Assembly (NCBI RefSeq): GCF_001748225.1
Contig: NZ_BDFE01000015.1
Coordinates: forward strand, 62,001 to 126,000
Reading direction: 5' to 3'
DNA: 64,000 nt
Source: Desulfoplanes formicivorans
Lineage (GTDB): Bacteria > Desulfobacterota > Desulfovibrionia > Desulfovibrionales > Desulfomicrobiaceae
Under the pieces are notes generated by a model, which ran no database searches, was not told the DNA's origin, and saw only the letters and a list, made by a program, of their open reading frames with translations. Shown here one piece after another: positions 8,776-17,256 of this stretch (its first letter is position 1; every line of letters starts with the position of its first letter). A program made the translations under genes and the position numbers.

Positions 8776-10019
8776 GAAATTCTGGCTTTGGGCTTGAGAT
8801 ATCTGACTTCGGAAGAGGAAAGATCTGCCACAGCCACAGTGCGTTTGATCTTCAAGTCCTCACTGGCCAGATCCAGGACAACGGCATCTTCAGGAGAAAC
8901 GCCGTTCACATAGGGCAGGACCATGGGAGTCAGGGGATTCTGTGGGTTCACCGCCATAACCTTGGCTACAACATCATTGGTCAGAAGGACAATGGTTCCG
9001 GGAGGAAAGACCCCAAGACGTCTGACAAACTGAGAAAACAGCCCCATATCGATGATCATGTCATATTTTTTAAACATGAGCTGCAAAGCGTCATGGGGAG
9101 AAAGTCGTTTTTCCGGATCATAATGGTTGCACAGATTGTCGAAAATATTTGCAATGGTCGTCATTTTGGCAAGCAGATGCAGGTTCCGACCATCACAACC
9201 TTCAGGATAGCCCAATCCGTCGATCCGTTCATGATGCTGGCCGATAATGGCCAAAATGTCCTTGTTGCGGGCACCGTTTTGGCCAGCGATCTCCAAACCG
9301 TAGCGAGGATGGAGTTGTAAAAGCTCCCATTCGTGTTTGGTCATGGTTTCGCGGGGCTTGCGCCAATGCTTTTTCTCGATGCGCATCTTCCCCAAGTCGT
9401 GCATGAGCGCCCCTGCCCCCAAAGCATGGAGCTGCTCCTTGGACAAATCCAGGGAACTGCCGATCATGAGGGAAAGAACAGACACGTTCAAAAAATGATA
9501 GGTCAGCTCCAGTTCCTTATCATTGGCACTCATGAGATGCATGACGGTGTCGGACAGGGAGGCAAAGGTATCGACCATCTCCCCGACAATCAGATCAACC
9601 TCGACAAGCCCCTCACCCTTTCCGGCCATCAGTTTGCTCATGAGATTGGGTACTTTGTCAGCTGTTTGACTAAATTTTTTGGCGGTCTTGGCAATTCGGC
9701 TTCGTATCTGCATCAACCGCTTCTTGCGTTCCTGCTTCAGCTGGAATTCCTTGTCGATCTCTGCATCCCGAGGAGTCGAGGCAGCGTGCACCTCACGATG
9801 CCGGGTCTGCACCGGCAAGGGAGGCCGATCGCTTCGATCTGGGTCATACCTGAATTCAGTAATACCCAACTGTTTGAGAATGGCCAGTTGTTTCTCGGTC
9901 TTGATTTTGAAATTATTCAAAAGAAACGGATGCTTAAGCCAATGCTCCTCCAGACAGACAAAAATACCTGTTTGCAGTTGATCCGCGCTTATGGTGTGTT
10001 CGTTATTTTTCCGTGCCAT
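8742..10019 (-). CDS. HD-GYP domain protein (cyclic-di-GMP phosphodiesterase)
   Basis: A 425-residue cytoplasmic protein. The N-terminal part (residues 10-60: ADQLQTGIFVCLEEHWLKHPF) matches the DUF3391 domain often fused to HD-GYP. The catalytic domain has the HD pair at 207-208 (LMHDLGK) and the HD-GYP signature HHERIDGLGYPEG from 262. Family members hydrolyse cyclic-di-GMP to pGpG or GMP; key residues are present, so activity is expected. It lies 11 bases downstream of the REC-HDOD gene and probably shares its transcript. Its last 34 bases overlap the convergent histidine kinase gene. Confidence 0.9.
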   Translation of the reverse strand: MARKNNEHTISADQLQTGIFVCLEEHWLKHPFLLNNFKIKTEKQLAILKQLGITEFRYDPDRSDRPPLPVQTRHREVHAASTPRDAEIDKEFQLKQERKKRLMQIRSRIAKTAKKFSQTADKVPNLMSKLMAGKGEGLVEVDLIVGEMVDTFASLSDTVMHLMSANDKELELTYHFLNVSVLSLMIGSSLDLSKEQLHALGAGALMHDLGKMRIEKKHWRKPRETMTKHEWELLQLHPRYGLEIAGQNGARNKDILAIIGQHHERIDGLGYPEGCDGRNLHLLAKMTTIANIFDNLCNHYDPEKRLSPHDALQLMFKKYDMIIDMGLFSQFVRRLGVFPPGTIVLLTNDVVAKVMAVNPQNPLTPMVLPYVNGVSPEDAVVLDLASEDLKIKRTVAVADLSSSEVRYLKPKARISYFMEDMDTEG

Positions 10020-10030
10020 GAAAATGCGTT

Positions 10031-11269
10031 TTACCAGTGAAGCAGGGTCAGCTCGCTTGCTGCCTGGGAAAAAAATTTTTTGCAGGCCTTTTGCCAGCGC
10101 TGCAGTTTTTCTTTGGAAATAGTCTGTTGCAAAAAGGTAACATCAAGTTGGCCCAAAGGATCATTCTTGCCCATGCGTAAGAACAAATGATCCAGGACGT
10201 TGGCCACATGCACTATACATAAAGGAGAAACCTCCCATCGCTTGATGGCTGAAGGCCGCTCGTGAAAGGCAATCGCCTCAACAATCTCCTTGGGCAGTCC
10301 CCAGATCCCCATGAGATAGGCCCCGACCATTCCGTGGCAGGCCCCAAGTGCCGCTCTCTCCAAAGCCCAAAGAGGTTGTTCCTGACTGGGGGCATGCTTC
10401 AAGACCGATGCATAATCTCCAGGATAGGTCGTGATGAGCAGATATTTCCCAATATCATGCAACAAGCCGGCCAGATAGCACTTGTTGACAAAAGAAGAAT
10501 CTGCCGACTCGAGAGCAGCGATAATAGCGGCATATCTGGCCGTACGCAGACAATGACGCCAAAGATTATCAATGGAAAATCCGCTATACGGCATCTCATT
10601 GTACGCGGCAAAAATATCCTTGGACGAGACAATCTCATACAACAGATCCATGCCGATCAATTTAGCCGAATCGCTCAATGAGGGGAGCCCCTGAGTCTTG
10701 GTGAAAAACGTATTCAGGGTCACCTTCAGCAGATTGGCGGCCATATTCACGTCATAGGGCAGGATTTCCCCCACTTCCTGGGGATCATCATGGGCAATGG
10801 CCTCGAACAAAAGGGCAAAAAACAGGGGCTGACCGGGCAACGCCCCGATGCCGTTGAGCTGTTCCCGCAATTCCCTGCTGGGAAGGATCTGGCGAAAAAA
10901 AAGGATGTCCTTGACCCAGGCAATAAGGGTTTCAGGGGAGCAGGGCTTGTGCAGAAATTTATGCGCCGGCTTAAGGGTCTTGAGGATGAGCGACTTATCG
11001 GAATGACCGGACAAAATCGTCCTGATGGTGTTGGGATAGTGCTCCATGACCTGACGCAGAAACGCTGCACCGTCCATCTCGGGCATGTACATATCCGACA
11101 CCACCAGATCCATTTCCTGTTGAGCCAGAATCGCCAGGCCCTGTCGACCACTGGTAGCAAAATGCATGTCCCATTGTTTGCGCATGGACCGCAAAGGACG
11201 CCTTAGCCCATCCAGGACGTTTTTTTCATCGTCCACAAAGAGAATTTGAAATTTTTGACTTTCAGTCAT
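10031..11269 (-). CDS. Response regulator with HDOD output domain
   Basis: A 412-residue protein: receiver domain (residues 8-125) with acidic pair DDE, phospho-acceptor Asp59 in SDMYMPEMDG and the conserved Lys in HKPCS, followed by an HDOD domain (about 165-400) with LLHDIGKY. HDOD proteins are non-catalytic or weakly catalytic relatives of HD hydrolases that usually pass signals to cyclic-di-GMP or motility systems. The ATG at 11269 was chosen because the receiver fold starts just after it; the ribosome site (GGGAACGGGA) is weak. It is the first gene of a two-gene unit with the HD-GYP protein, and is a plausible phospho-acceptor for the convergently encoded hybrid kinase. Confidence 0.85.
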   Translation of the reverse strand: MTESQKFQILFVDDEKNVLDGLRRPLRSMRKQWDMHFATSGRQGLAILAQQEMDLVVSDMYMPEMDGAAFLRQVMEHYPNTIRTILSGHSDKSLILKTLKPAHKFLHKPCSPETLIAWVKDILFFRQILPSRELREQLNGIGALPGQPLFFALLFEAIAHDDPQEVGEILPYDVNMAANLLKVTLNTFFTKTQGLPSLSDSAKLIGMDLLYEIVSSKDIFAAYNEMPYSGFSIDNLWRHCLRTARYAAIIAALESADSSFVNKCYLAGLLHDIGKYLLITTYPGDYASVLKHAPSQEQPLWALERAALGACHGMVGAYLMGIWGLPKEIVEAIAFHERPSAIKRWEVSPLCIVHVANVLDHLFLRMGKNDPLGQLDVTFLQQTISKEKLQRWQKACKKFFSQAASELTLLHW

Positions 11270-11380
11270 TCCCGTTCCCAGACCTTGCTTGTTCCGACCA
11301 TGGTTGCAGCAAGTCACGACTATGCGCCGATACCAAGCCAACGCGCATCAGGGTGACAGGCTGACAATACAGCAAAGACA

Positions 11381-11416
11381 CCTTGGGGTGCTGGTTCAAG
11401 AACCAACACCCCAAGG
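11381..11416 (-). terminator. Hairpin downstream of pyk
   Basis: A strong inverted repeat: 10 bp (CCTTGGGGTG at 11381-11390 with 11407-11416), a 2-base mismatch, then 4 bp around a CAAG loop. It follows the - strand pyruvate kinase gene. The T tract after it is poor. The remaining 313-base gap between pyk and the REC-HDOD gene shows nothing else. Confidence 0.55.
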
Positions 11417-11582
11417 ACCGATACTCTACTCCACCAGGGAACTCGGACAGTCAATCCGGGCAACACCCCGCATTCTCCACCCATTCCGAGCTCCATGTTT
11501 TTTGTCCCCCTTCTGCCCTGCTGGCCGGAACGGTCTTCTGCCCTGTATCCCATCGCGGGTCAATCACACCAGTTCTGCTTCG

Positions 11583-13004
11583 TCATTTCACATACACCTT
11601 GATCTCGTTGGTCTGGACCTTCTTCTGACCCGGCGTGGCCTCGCCCGAAGTGATGACCAGCTTGTCACCGGAATCAAAGTGAGAAGCCGTCTGAATAAAA
11701 CGTTCGGCCCGCTGAACATGTGCCTTGAGAGAGGTGTCTGCAAGATGGGGACGTACCCCCCAGAAAAAGTTCATGGCCCGCATCACACGCGGATTGGAAG
11801 TAAGGGTGTCGATATCCTGGACCGGCCTGCGACTGGAAAGATACCTGGCCGTGGAGCCAGTGGTGGAATGGCTGACAATGGCTGCTGCCTCGGTGTTGTC
11901 CGCCAGAAGACAGGCGGCATAGGCCAGATACTTGGGCGGATTTTTTTCCTGTTTGGGCGCATAGGGGCCCTTGATCCTTTCCAGATAATAGGGTTCGCAC
12001 TGGGCAGCGATGTCCCGGATCATGTTCACTGCTTCCACGGGATAGGTGCCGATGGCGGTTTCCTCGGAAAGCATGACGCAATCGGCACCATCCATGATGG
12101 CGTTGCCCACGTCCGCTGCCTCGGCCCGGGTGGGAATGGGATTTCTGACCATGGACAACAACATCTGGGTGGCCACAATGGAGGCCTTCTGGGCGTGGCG
12201 GCAGGTGCGGATGATCTTGTTTTGGAGAACGGGCAAAGACGCCAGGGGACATTCAAGTCCCAGATCACCCCGGGCCACCATGATCACGTCAGCCAGATCC
12301 ACGATGGACTGAAGATTGTCCATGGCATTTTTGCGTTCCAGTTTGGCAACAACCGGCACCCAGGTTCCGTGGCGGGCAATGAGGGCCTTGGCATCAGCAA
12401 TATCATCTTTGGTCTGGACAAAGGAAACAGCCAATGCGTCCAGACCAATTTCCAGGCCCTCATCCAGGTCCTTGCGATCCTTGTCCGTGATGGCAGAAAT
12501 GGCGTGTTCTTTGCCGGGGAAAAAGATGCCTTTGTTGGAGGTGAGCAGCCCCCCGTTGTGGGCCTGGAGCAAAAAACAGGCATCCTTTTTCATTACCCGG
12601 GTGATGGTAAAGGTGAGCAACCCGTCGCTCAAGGAAACCGGCATACCAACTTCAAGTCCCTTGAGAAGCTCGGGAAAATCCAGAGGCAGGAACGGATATC
12701 TGCCGGCCTGCTCCCTGTACTCGGGTAGCCCGAGACAAACATACCATCCTTTTTCAATTTCAAGGGGCGAATCCTGGACCTTGCCGATGCGGATCTTGGG
12801 TCCGCATAGATCCCCCAAAGCGGTAAGCGGGATGTCCAGCTCGTTTTCGATCTCCCGGATCATCTTTACCGTGGGGGCAAAAAAGGCTGCATCAGCATGG
12901 GAAAAATTGAGCCGGAAAATCCTGACCCCGCCCTGGACCATGGCCTTCATGGTCTCGTAGTTCGAAGAAGCAGGACCCAGCGTGGCAACAATCTTTGTTT
13001 TCAT
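11583..13004 (-). CDS. pyk: Pyruvate kinase
   Basis: Converts phosphoenolpyruvate and ADP to pyruvate and ATP. The 473-residue protein begins with the family start MKTKIVATLGPASS and contains FRLNFSHA, the barrel motif VAKLERKNAM, and VMVARGDLGLE; a C-terminal allosteric-type domain follows (AAIVSHSTTGSTARYLSSRRP). Length fits the family. The ATG at 13004 has AAGGAG eight bases upstream, so a 16-residue N-terminal extension in the same frame is not needed. Single gene with its own terminator hairpin, divergent from the carbonic anhydrase gene. Confidence 0.95.
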   Translation of the reverse strand: MKTKIVATLGPASSNYETMKAMVQGGVRIFRLNFSHADAAFFAPTVKMIREIENELDIPLTALGDLCGPKIRIGKVQDSPLEIEKGWYVCLGLPEYREQAGRYPFLPLDFPELLKGLEVGMPVSLSDGLLTFTITRVMKKDACFLLQAHNGGLLTSNKGIFFPGKEHAISAITDKDRKDLDEGLEIGLDALAVSFVQTKDDIADAKALIARHGTWVPVVAKLERKNAMDNLQSIVDLADVIMVARGDLGLECPLASLPVLQNKIIRTCRHAQKASIVATQMLLSMVRNPIPTRAEAADVGNAIMDGADCVMLSEETAIGTYPVEAVNMIRDIAAQCEPYYLERIKGPYAPKQEKNPPKYLAYAACLLADNTEAAAIVSHSTTGSTARYLSSRRPVQDIDTLTSNPRVMRAMNFFWGVRPHLADTSLKAHVQRAERFIQTASHFDSGDKLVITSGEATPGQKKVQTNEIKVYVK

Positions 13005-13386
13005 GACCAACTCCTTGGCAAGAGCATTCCGTTTGTCCAACTGATAACGCATAACCCTGCAATGGTCTATGGGTATACCGTATTGAGAAGCAGCCGCAAC
13101 GATCGCATGTCCTTTTCATACTCCCAACGTCTTACCTGTCGCGATCATAAATCAGGACATCCCCCTACATCTGTCGGGTATTTTTGGGTATATACCCTCA
13201 AAATCATCAATGCAGAGGTCGAGTCGGCCAAGACCATCCAGCATCCAGATTCTGAAACCTCTCTTGCAGACCGGGAACAAAAACCTTGCCTCTATCTTTT
13301 TCAATGGATAAAGCTCAAGGGTACGTACTGTTTTGCCAACACGATGAGAAACGATCCCCATCCATGTAACCGAAGGAGAGATGATT
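13005..13386. other. Divergent intergenic region pyk / carbonic anhydrase
   Basis: About 380 bases without a gene. It contains repeated GGGTAT elements: GGTATACC (13072-13079), GGGTATT near 13176 and the 12-bp palindrome GGGTATATACCC (13186-13197). These could be operator half-sites for one of the two divergent genes, but no regulator is identified. Confidence 0.35.
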
Positions 13387-14385
13387 ATGAAACGCCTGAT
13401 TGCCTTGCTGGGAACCCTGACCGCCCTCCTGGTGCTGACCAGCCCCCTTGGGGCAACAACCATTCCGACCCAGCGCATGTTCACCCCGGAGGAGGCCCTT
13501 ACTCAGTTAAAAGCCGGCAATGACCGCTTTGCCACGGGCCATGCCATCCATCCCAATCAGGATCGTCAGCGCCGCCTATTCACCACCACCAAAGGACAGC
13601 ACCCCTTTGCCACGGTCATTGCCTGTTCCGATTCCCGGGTGCCCGTGGAAATTCTCTTTGATCAGGGCGTGGGCGACCTGTTTGTCATCAAGGTGGCCGG
13701 CAATGTTCTGGATGTGGATGAAATCGCTTCCGTGGAATACGGCGTCGATCATCTGGAAACGCCCCTCATGCTCGTACTCGGTCACACCCATTGCGGAGCC
13801 GTAACAGCCGTTGTCCAGGACGCTCCCCTCCACGGCTCCATCCCCCAGCTGGTGGACAATATCGTTCCGGCGGTCACCAAAACCAAACATGACCATCCCG
13901 AACTCACGGGGAATGAACTGGTCACTGCAGCCGTAATCAACAACGTCTGGCAGGGCATTACCGATCTGCTCATGCACAGCCCGGCCACACGTGCCCGGGT
14001 CCAGGCAGGCACCCTGCAAGTCCAGGGCGCGGTCTACGACATTGACACCGGCAAGGTCGAGTGGCTGGGTCCCCATCCGGGGCAAGAGGCCATCATGGCA
14101 GCTGCCGGTCCCGCTGATATGGACCATGATGCCGAAGCAACGGGCCATGACGAGGCTGCTACCCACGGGGAACAGGAGGAACACCAGGCCTTGACCCACG
14201 AGACCGCCATGGTCGACGAGGAACAGGCATCCGGGGACATGGAAGAGGCATACACCCAGGAAGTGGAAGCCCAGGCCACTCCCCAGCCTGCCGAGAAAGG
14301 CGGTGCCAGCGGCCTCTGGTTCATTTTCTTCCTTCTGGTGATCATTCTGGCCGCCGTATACATGAAATCCAAAACCAAATCCTGA
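13387..14385 (+). CDS. Periplasmic beta-carbonic anhydrase with C-terminal membrane anchor
   Basis: Interconverts CO2 and bicarbonate. The 332-residue protein has a signal peptide (MKRLIALLGTLTALLVLTSP), a beta-class domain with zinc ligands Cys80 (CSDSR), His133 and Cys136 (GHTHCGA), and the catalytic Asp82/Arg84 pair. After the domain (about residue 225) comes an unusual 75-residue linker rich in His, Asp, Glu and Thr, then a single hydrophobic segment (LWFIFFLLVIILAAVYM) and a short basic tail. It should be a periplasmic enzyme tethered to the inner membrane. AAGGAG lies 8 bases before the ATG at 13387; the ATG two codons earlier is too close to it. Confidence 0.88.
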   Translation: MKRLIALLGTLTALLVLTSPLGATTIPTQRMFTPEEALTQLKAGNDRFATGHAIHPNQDRQRRLFTTTKGQHPFATVIACSDSRVPVEILFDQGVGDLFVIKVAGNVLDVDEIASVEYGVDHLETPLMLVLGHTHCGAVTAVVQDAPLHGSIPQLVDNIVPAVTKTKHDHPELTGNELVTAAVINNVWQGITDLLMHSPATRARVQAGTLQVQGAVYDIDTGKVEWLGPHPGQEAIMAAAGPADMDHDAEATGHDEAATHGEQEEHQALTHETAMVDEEQASGDMEEAYTQEVEAQATPQPAEKGGASGLWFIFFLLVIILAAVYMKSKTKS

Positions 14386-14403
14386 ACAACCTCTTGAATA
14401 CTG

Positions 14404-14445
14404 ATACACAAAGGGGAGGGCCTATAGGCCCTCCCCTTTGTGTAT
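14404..14445. terminator. 42-bp perfect palindrome, bidirectional terminator
   Basis: The sequence from 14404 to 14445 is a perfect palindrome centred on GGCCTATAGGCC. It lies between the convergent carbonic anhydrase and GDPD genes, 18 bases after the former's stop. There is no long T tract beyond the stem, though TTTG lies within it. Confidence 0.7.
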
Positions 14446-14535
14446 GCCTCATCCTGCATGCGTTCACGCTCTTGTCAGTCCCTCTCCCGGGTGAACAGGA
14501 CCAAGCCCTGCCCATGAAGGGAAACCCCTGACGCC

Positions 14536-15378
14536 TCAATCAGCAGCAGCCCGCACGATCTGGGGAAAATCCGTGATCAGACCGGTTACGCCCTGAACCA
14601 CCAGGGAACGCATCTCCCGGGGGTCGTTCACCGTCCACACGTTCACATACATCCCCTCGCCAAGAACCTGCCGCAGGTCATTGCCCTGCAGAATCTCCCT
14701 GTCGGGATGCCAGGCCTGGACGCCAAGGGCCACAAGGGTCTCCAGGATGCGTCCCTCTCCCAGGTTGGCCGCTTCCATCAAAGCGGCAGTGGGTATCTCC
14801 GGCATGAGCAGCCTAACCCTTTGCAGATAATCGAAATTAAAGGAAGAGATCAGGATTTGATCCACCAGATCCAGGTGGCGGACCATTTCCACCACCTTCT
14901 CCACAACCACATCATGACCGGGAGTGCCGTGAAGATCCTTGATCTCCACGTTGATCCTGAAATTGTGCTCCCGGGTGAACCGAAGCCCCTCCTCAAGGGT
15001 GGGCAGGATCATGTTCCGAAATCCCAGTATCTCATTGCCGGAAAAAGCGCCTGCCGCCACTTGCTCAAAGGGATCATCGTCCACAAAAAAGGAACCAAAA
15101 TCCAGTCCCCGGAGTTCCTCCAGGGTAAAATCAGCCACGCGCCAGGGTTTACGCGCGGCAAATGCGGGAAGCCGGGCAACATTGGTTACCCGGCTCAGGG
15201 TGTTGTCATGCGTGAGCACCAGGTGACCGTCACGGCTCATCTGGACATCGGTTTCCCAGGCATAAGCCCCGGCATCCAGGGCTTTTTGGACGGCAGAAAG
15301 GGTATTTTCCGGAGCCAGTGACCGCGCGCCCCGATGGGCAAGGGCCAGCACCGACCCTGTATACGCATCAAAAAACAT
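14536..15378 (-). CDS. ugpQ: Glycerophosphodiester phosphodiesterase
   Basis: Hydrolyses glycerophosphodiesters to glycerol 3-phosphate and an alcohol. The 280-residue protein has the three family motifs in order: AHRGARSLAPENT (residues 13-25), WETDVQMSRDGHLVLTHD with the metal-binding acidic residues and catalytic His, and INVEIKD in the barrel. No signal peptide, so cytoplasmic like UgpQ rather than GlpQ. GGAG lies six bases before the ATG. Single gene, convergent with carbonic anhydrase and divergent from flavoredoxin. The gene symbol is by analogy. Confidence 0.88.
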   Translation of the reverse strand: MFFDAYTGSVLALAHRGARSLAPENTLSAVQKALDAGAYAWETDVQMSRDGHLVLTHDNTLSRVTNVARLPAFAARKPWRVADFTLEELRGLDFGSFFVDDDPFEQVAAGAFSGNEILGFRNMILPTLEEGLRFTREHNFRINVEIKDLHGTPGHDVVVEKVVEMVRHLDLVDQILISSFNFDYLQRVRLLMPEIPTAALMEAANLGEGRILETLVALGVQAWHPDREILQGNDLRQVLGEGMYVNVWTVNDPREMRSLVVQGVTGLITDFPQIVRAAAD

Positions 15379-15611
15379 GGGTTCTCCAAGGGTAAACGAT
15401 TCAGTGTCTTTCGCACGGATCCTTAATCATATCCCCGGCCAAGGGCAAGAAAAGTCCGTCACGATTCCCCATTGCCTTGCATACTCAAACAAGGCAGTTT
15501 GGCCTTGCCTTGTTCCCCACCTGCCAAACCTTCTTCACATAATCATCTCCATGACCAGAACCGCCTGCACCCGGGATGCGCACGCACCCGCTCCCCTAGC
15601 CTTTCTTTTTC

Positions 15612-15640
15612 TTGAAAAGGTGGTACATAGGAAGTATTTT
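15612..15640 (+). promoter_or_regulatory. Probable sigma-70 promoter of the flavoredoxin gene
   Basis: TTGAAA (15612-15617) and TATTTT (15635-15640) are separated by 17 bases and end 32 bases before the start codon at 15672. A 9-bp hairpin with AACAAGGCA arms lies further upstream, near 15490. Confidence 0.45.
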
Positions 15641-15671
15641 ACAGGCTACATCAATTATCAAGGAGAAAGAC

Positions 15672-16247
15672 ATGAAACAATCACTTGGCCCCAAGATACT
15701 GGCGCAACCAACCCCTGCCTGGGTTATTGGCAGCTATGATCAGACCGGAGCTCCCAACGTCATGACCGCAGCCTGGTGCGGGGTATGCTGCTCCAAACCG
15801 CCCTGTCTGACCGTATCCATCCAGACTCCCCGTCACAGCTTTGCCGCCATCATGGAACGCAAGGCGTTCACCGTGAACATTGCTTCGGCCCATCAGGCGG
15901 CTGAGGTGGATTACTTCGGAATGGTCTCGGGCAAAAACGTGGACAAATTCCAAACAACAGGAATGACCCCGGTCAGGGGGGAAATGGTTGATGCCCCGTA
16001 TATCGAGGAATTTCCCCTTATCGTGGAATGCAAGGTCGTCGCGGTGCACGACCTGGGCGTACACACCCAGTTCGTGGGACAGATCATGGACGTCAAGGCC
16101 GATCCGTCAGTACTGGACGACAAGGGCATGCCCGACATGTCCAAGATCAGCCCCTTTGTGTTTACCCCCGGAAACCGCGCCTATTATGGAATCGGAGCGT
16201 ATCTGGGACAGGGCTTTGATCTGGGCAAAGCCTTCATGAACACATAG
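15672..16247 (+). CDS. Flavoredoxin-type FMN protein (flavin reductase-like)
   Basis: A 191-residue cytoplasmic protein of the flavin reductase-like FMN-binding fold, closest in style to flavoredoxin of Desulfovibrio, an electron carrier linked to sulfite or thiosulfate reduction. Visible features are PTPAWVIGSYDQTGAPNVMTAAWCG at the start, the CCSKPPCLTVSI strand, FTVNIAS and the NRAYYGIG segment near the end. Three cysteines cluster at CGVCCSKPPC. AAGGAG lies upstream of the ATG at 15672; the 20-residue in-frame extension overlaps the promoter and is unlikely. Single gene. Confidence 0.82.
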   Translation: MKQSLGPKILAQPTPAWVIGSYDQTGAPNVMTAAWCGVCCSKPPCLTVSIQTPRHSFAAIMERKAFTVNIASAHQAAEVDYFGMVSGKNVDKFQTTGMTPVRGEMVDAPYIEEFPLIVECKVVAVHDLGVHTQFVGQIMDVKADPSVLDDKGMPDMSKISPFVFTPGNRAYYGIGAYLGQGFDLGKAFMNT

Positions 16248-16272
16248 TCCGCCAGAACAATCACCCAGCAAC

Positions 16273-16326
16273 AAAACCCCTCCGGAAAAGGAACAGCAGG
16301 TCAGGTTCCTTTCCCGGAGGGGTTTT
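16273..16326. terminator. Bidirectional terminator flavoredoxin / potC
   Basis: A long inverted repeat (AACCCCTCCGG at 16275-16285 and AAAGGAAC pair with GTTCCTTT and CCGGAGGGGTT), about 20 bp with one mismatch and a 10-nt loop. It is flanked by A runs on one side and TTTT on the other, suiting both converging genes. Confidence 0.75.
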
Positions 16327-16395
16327 CGTTATTCAGGAGCAAACAGCCCCCTGTCCGTACACATCCAGACACAATCCAGCCGTTGCCAGTCCGGC

Positions 16396-17256
16396 CTATT
16401 CCAGCTTCTCCTTCCGGCTTATGTACAGATTAAACAGGGCCAACGACGAGGTCCCCACAATGAGCAGAAAAGAGATGGCATTGATCACCGGCGTGCTGCC
16501 GTCCCTGACCTGGAGATAGAGATTGATGGGCAGGGTGGCCTCGGAACCCACCAGAAAGAGAGTGGTGTTGAAGTTTTCAAAGGACATGAGAAAGGCCACG
16601 GCCCCGGAACCGATAATGGCCGGACGCAAAAATCTCAGGGTGATGTACCAGATAACCTGCCATCGGGTGGCACCGAGATTAAGGGCCGCCTCTTCCAGAG
16701 TCCGGTCGAACTTCTTGAGTCGGGCTGAAACCACAAGGGTCACAAAGGTGGTGATAAAGGAAAACTGCCCCAGCACCACCAGCCAGAATCCCGGCCGGAA
16801 CAATCCCACATCGATCCCCCAGGTATCTTCAAAGAACATCCCCAGGGTATTGCTGAAAAGCAGGATGGAGATACCCAGGATGACGCCGGGAATGACCAGA
16901 GGCATGAGCATGAGAAAATAAAGGGGGGTCTTGAGGGGAAAATTCTCCTGTTCAAAGAGAAAGGATGCTGCCGTGCCCACCATCACCGAAAGCACGGAAA
17001 CACAGATGGCCACCTTGAAACTGACCCAGATGCTGGCCAGATTGATCTGATCGTGAAAAATCCCCACACGCTGGGCAACATTTCCCGTAAACCACTCCAC
17101 GGTAAAGCCCTTCCAGGGCAGGGAGGGGAACTGGGAATCATTGAAGGCCAGGATGCAGGTAATGACAAGGGGGGCAAAGAGAAAAAAGAAATAAAGCCCC
17201 ATGAACACCCCGAACGAAAGGGTATAGGTTCTGGATTTGGGAAGCGTACGTATCAT
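16396..17256 (-). CDS. potC: ABC transporter permease, spermidine/putrescine type
   Basis: Second membrane subunit of a polyamine-type ABC importer. The 286-residue protein has about six transmembrane segments and the permease EAA loop (LEEAALNLGATRWQVIWYITLRFLRPAI), which contacts the ATPase. The true start is the ATG at 17256, whose ATGA overlaps the potB stop by 4 bases. The longer open frame reaching 17535 reads out of frame through potB and is not coding. Last gene of potDABC. Confidence 0.92.
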   Translation of the reverse strand: MIRTLPKSRTYTLSFGVFMGLYFFFLFAPLVITCILAFNDSQFPSLPWKGFTVEWFTGNVAQRVGIFHDQINLASIWVSFKVAICVSVLSVMVGTAASFLFEQENFPLKTPLYFLMLMPLVIPGVILGISILLFSNTLGMFFEDTWGIDVGLFRPGFWLVVLGQFSFITTFVTLVVSARLKKFDRTLEEAALNLGATRWQVIWYITLRFLRPAIIGSGAVAFLMSFENFNTTLFLVGSEATLPINLYLQVRDGSTPVINAISFLLIVGTSSLALFNLYISRKEKLE

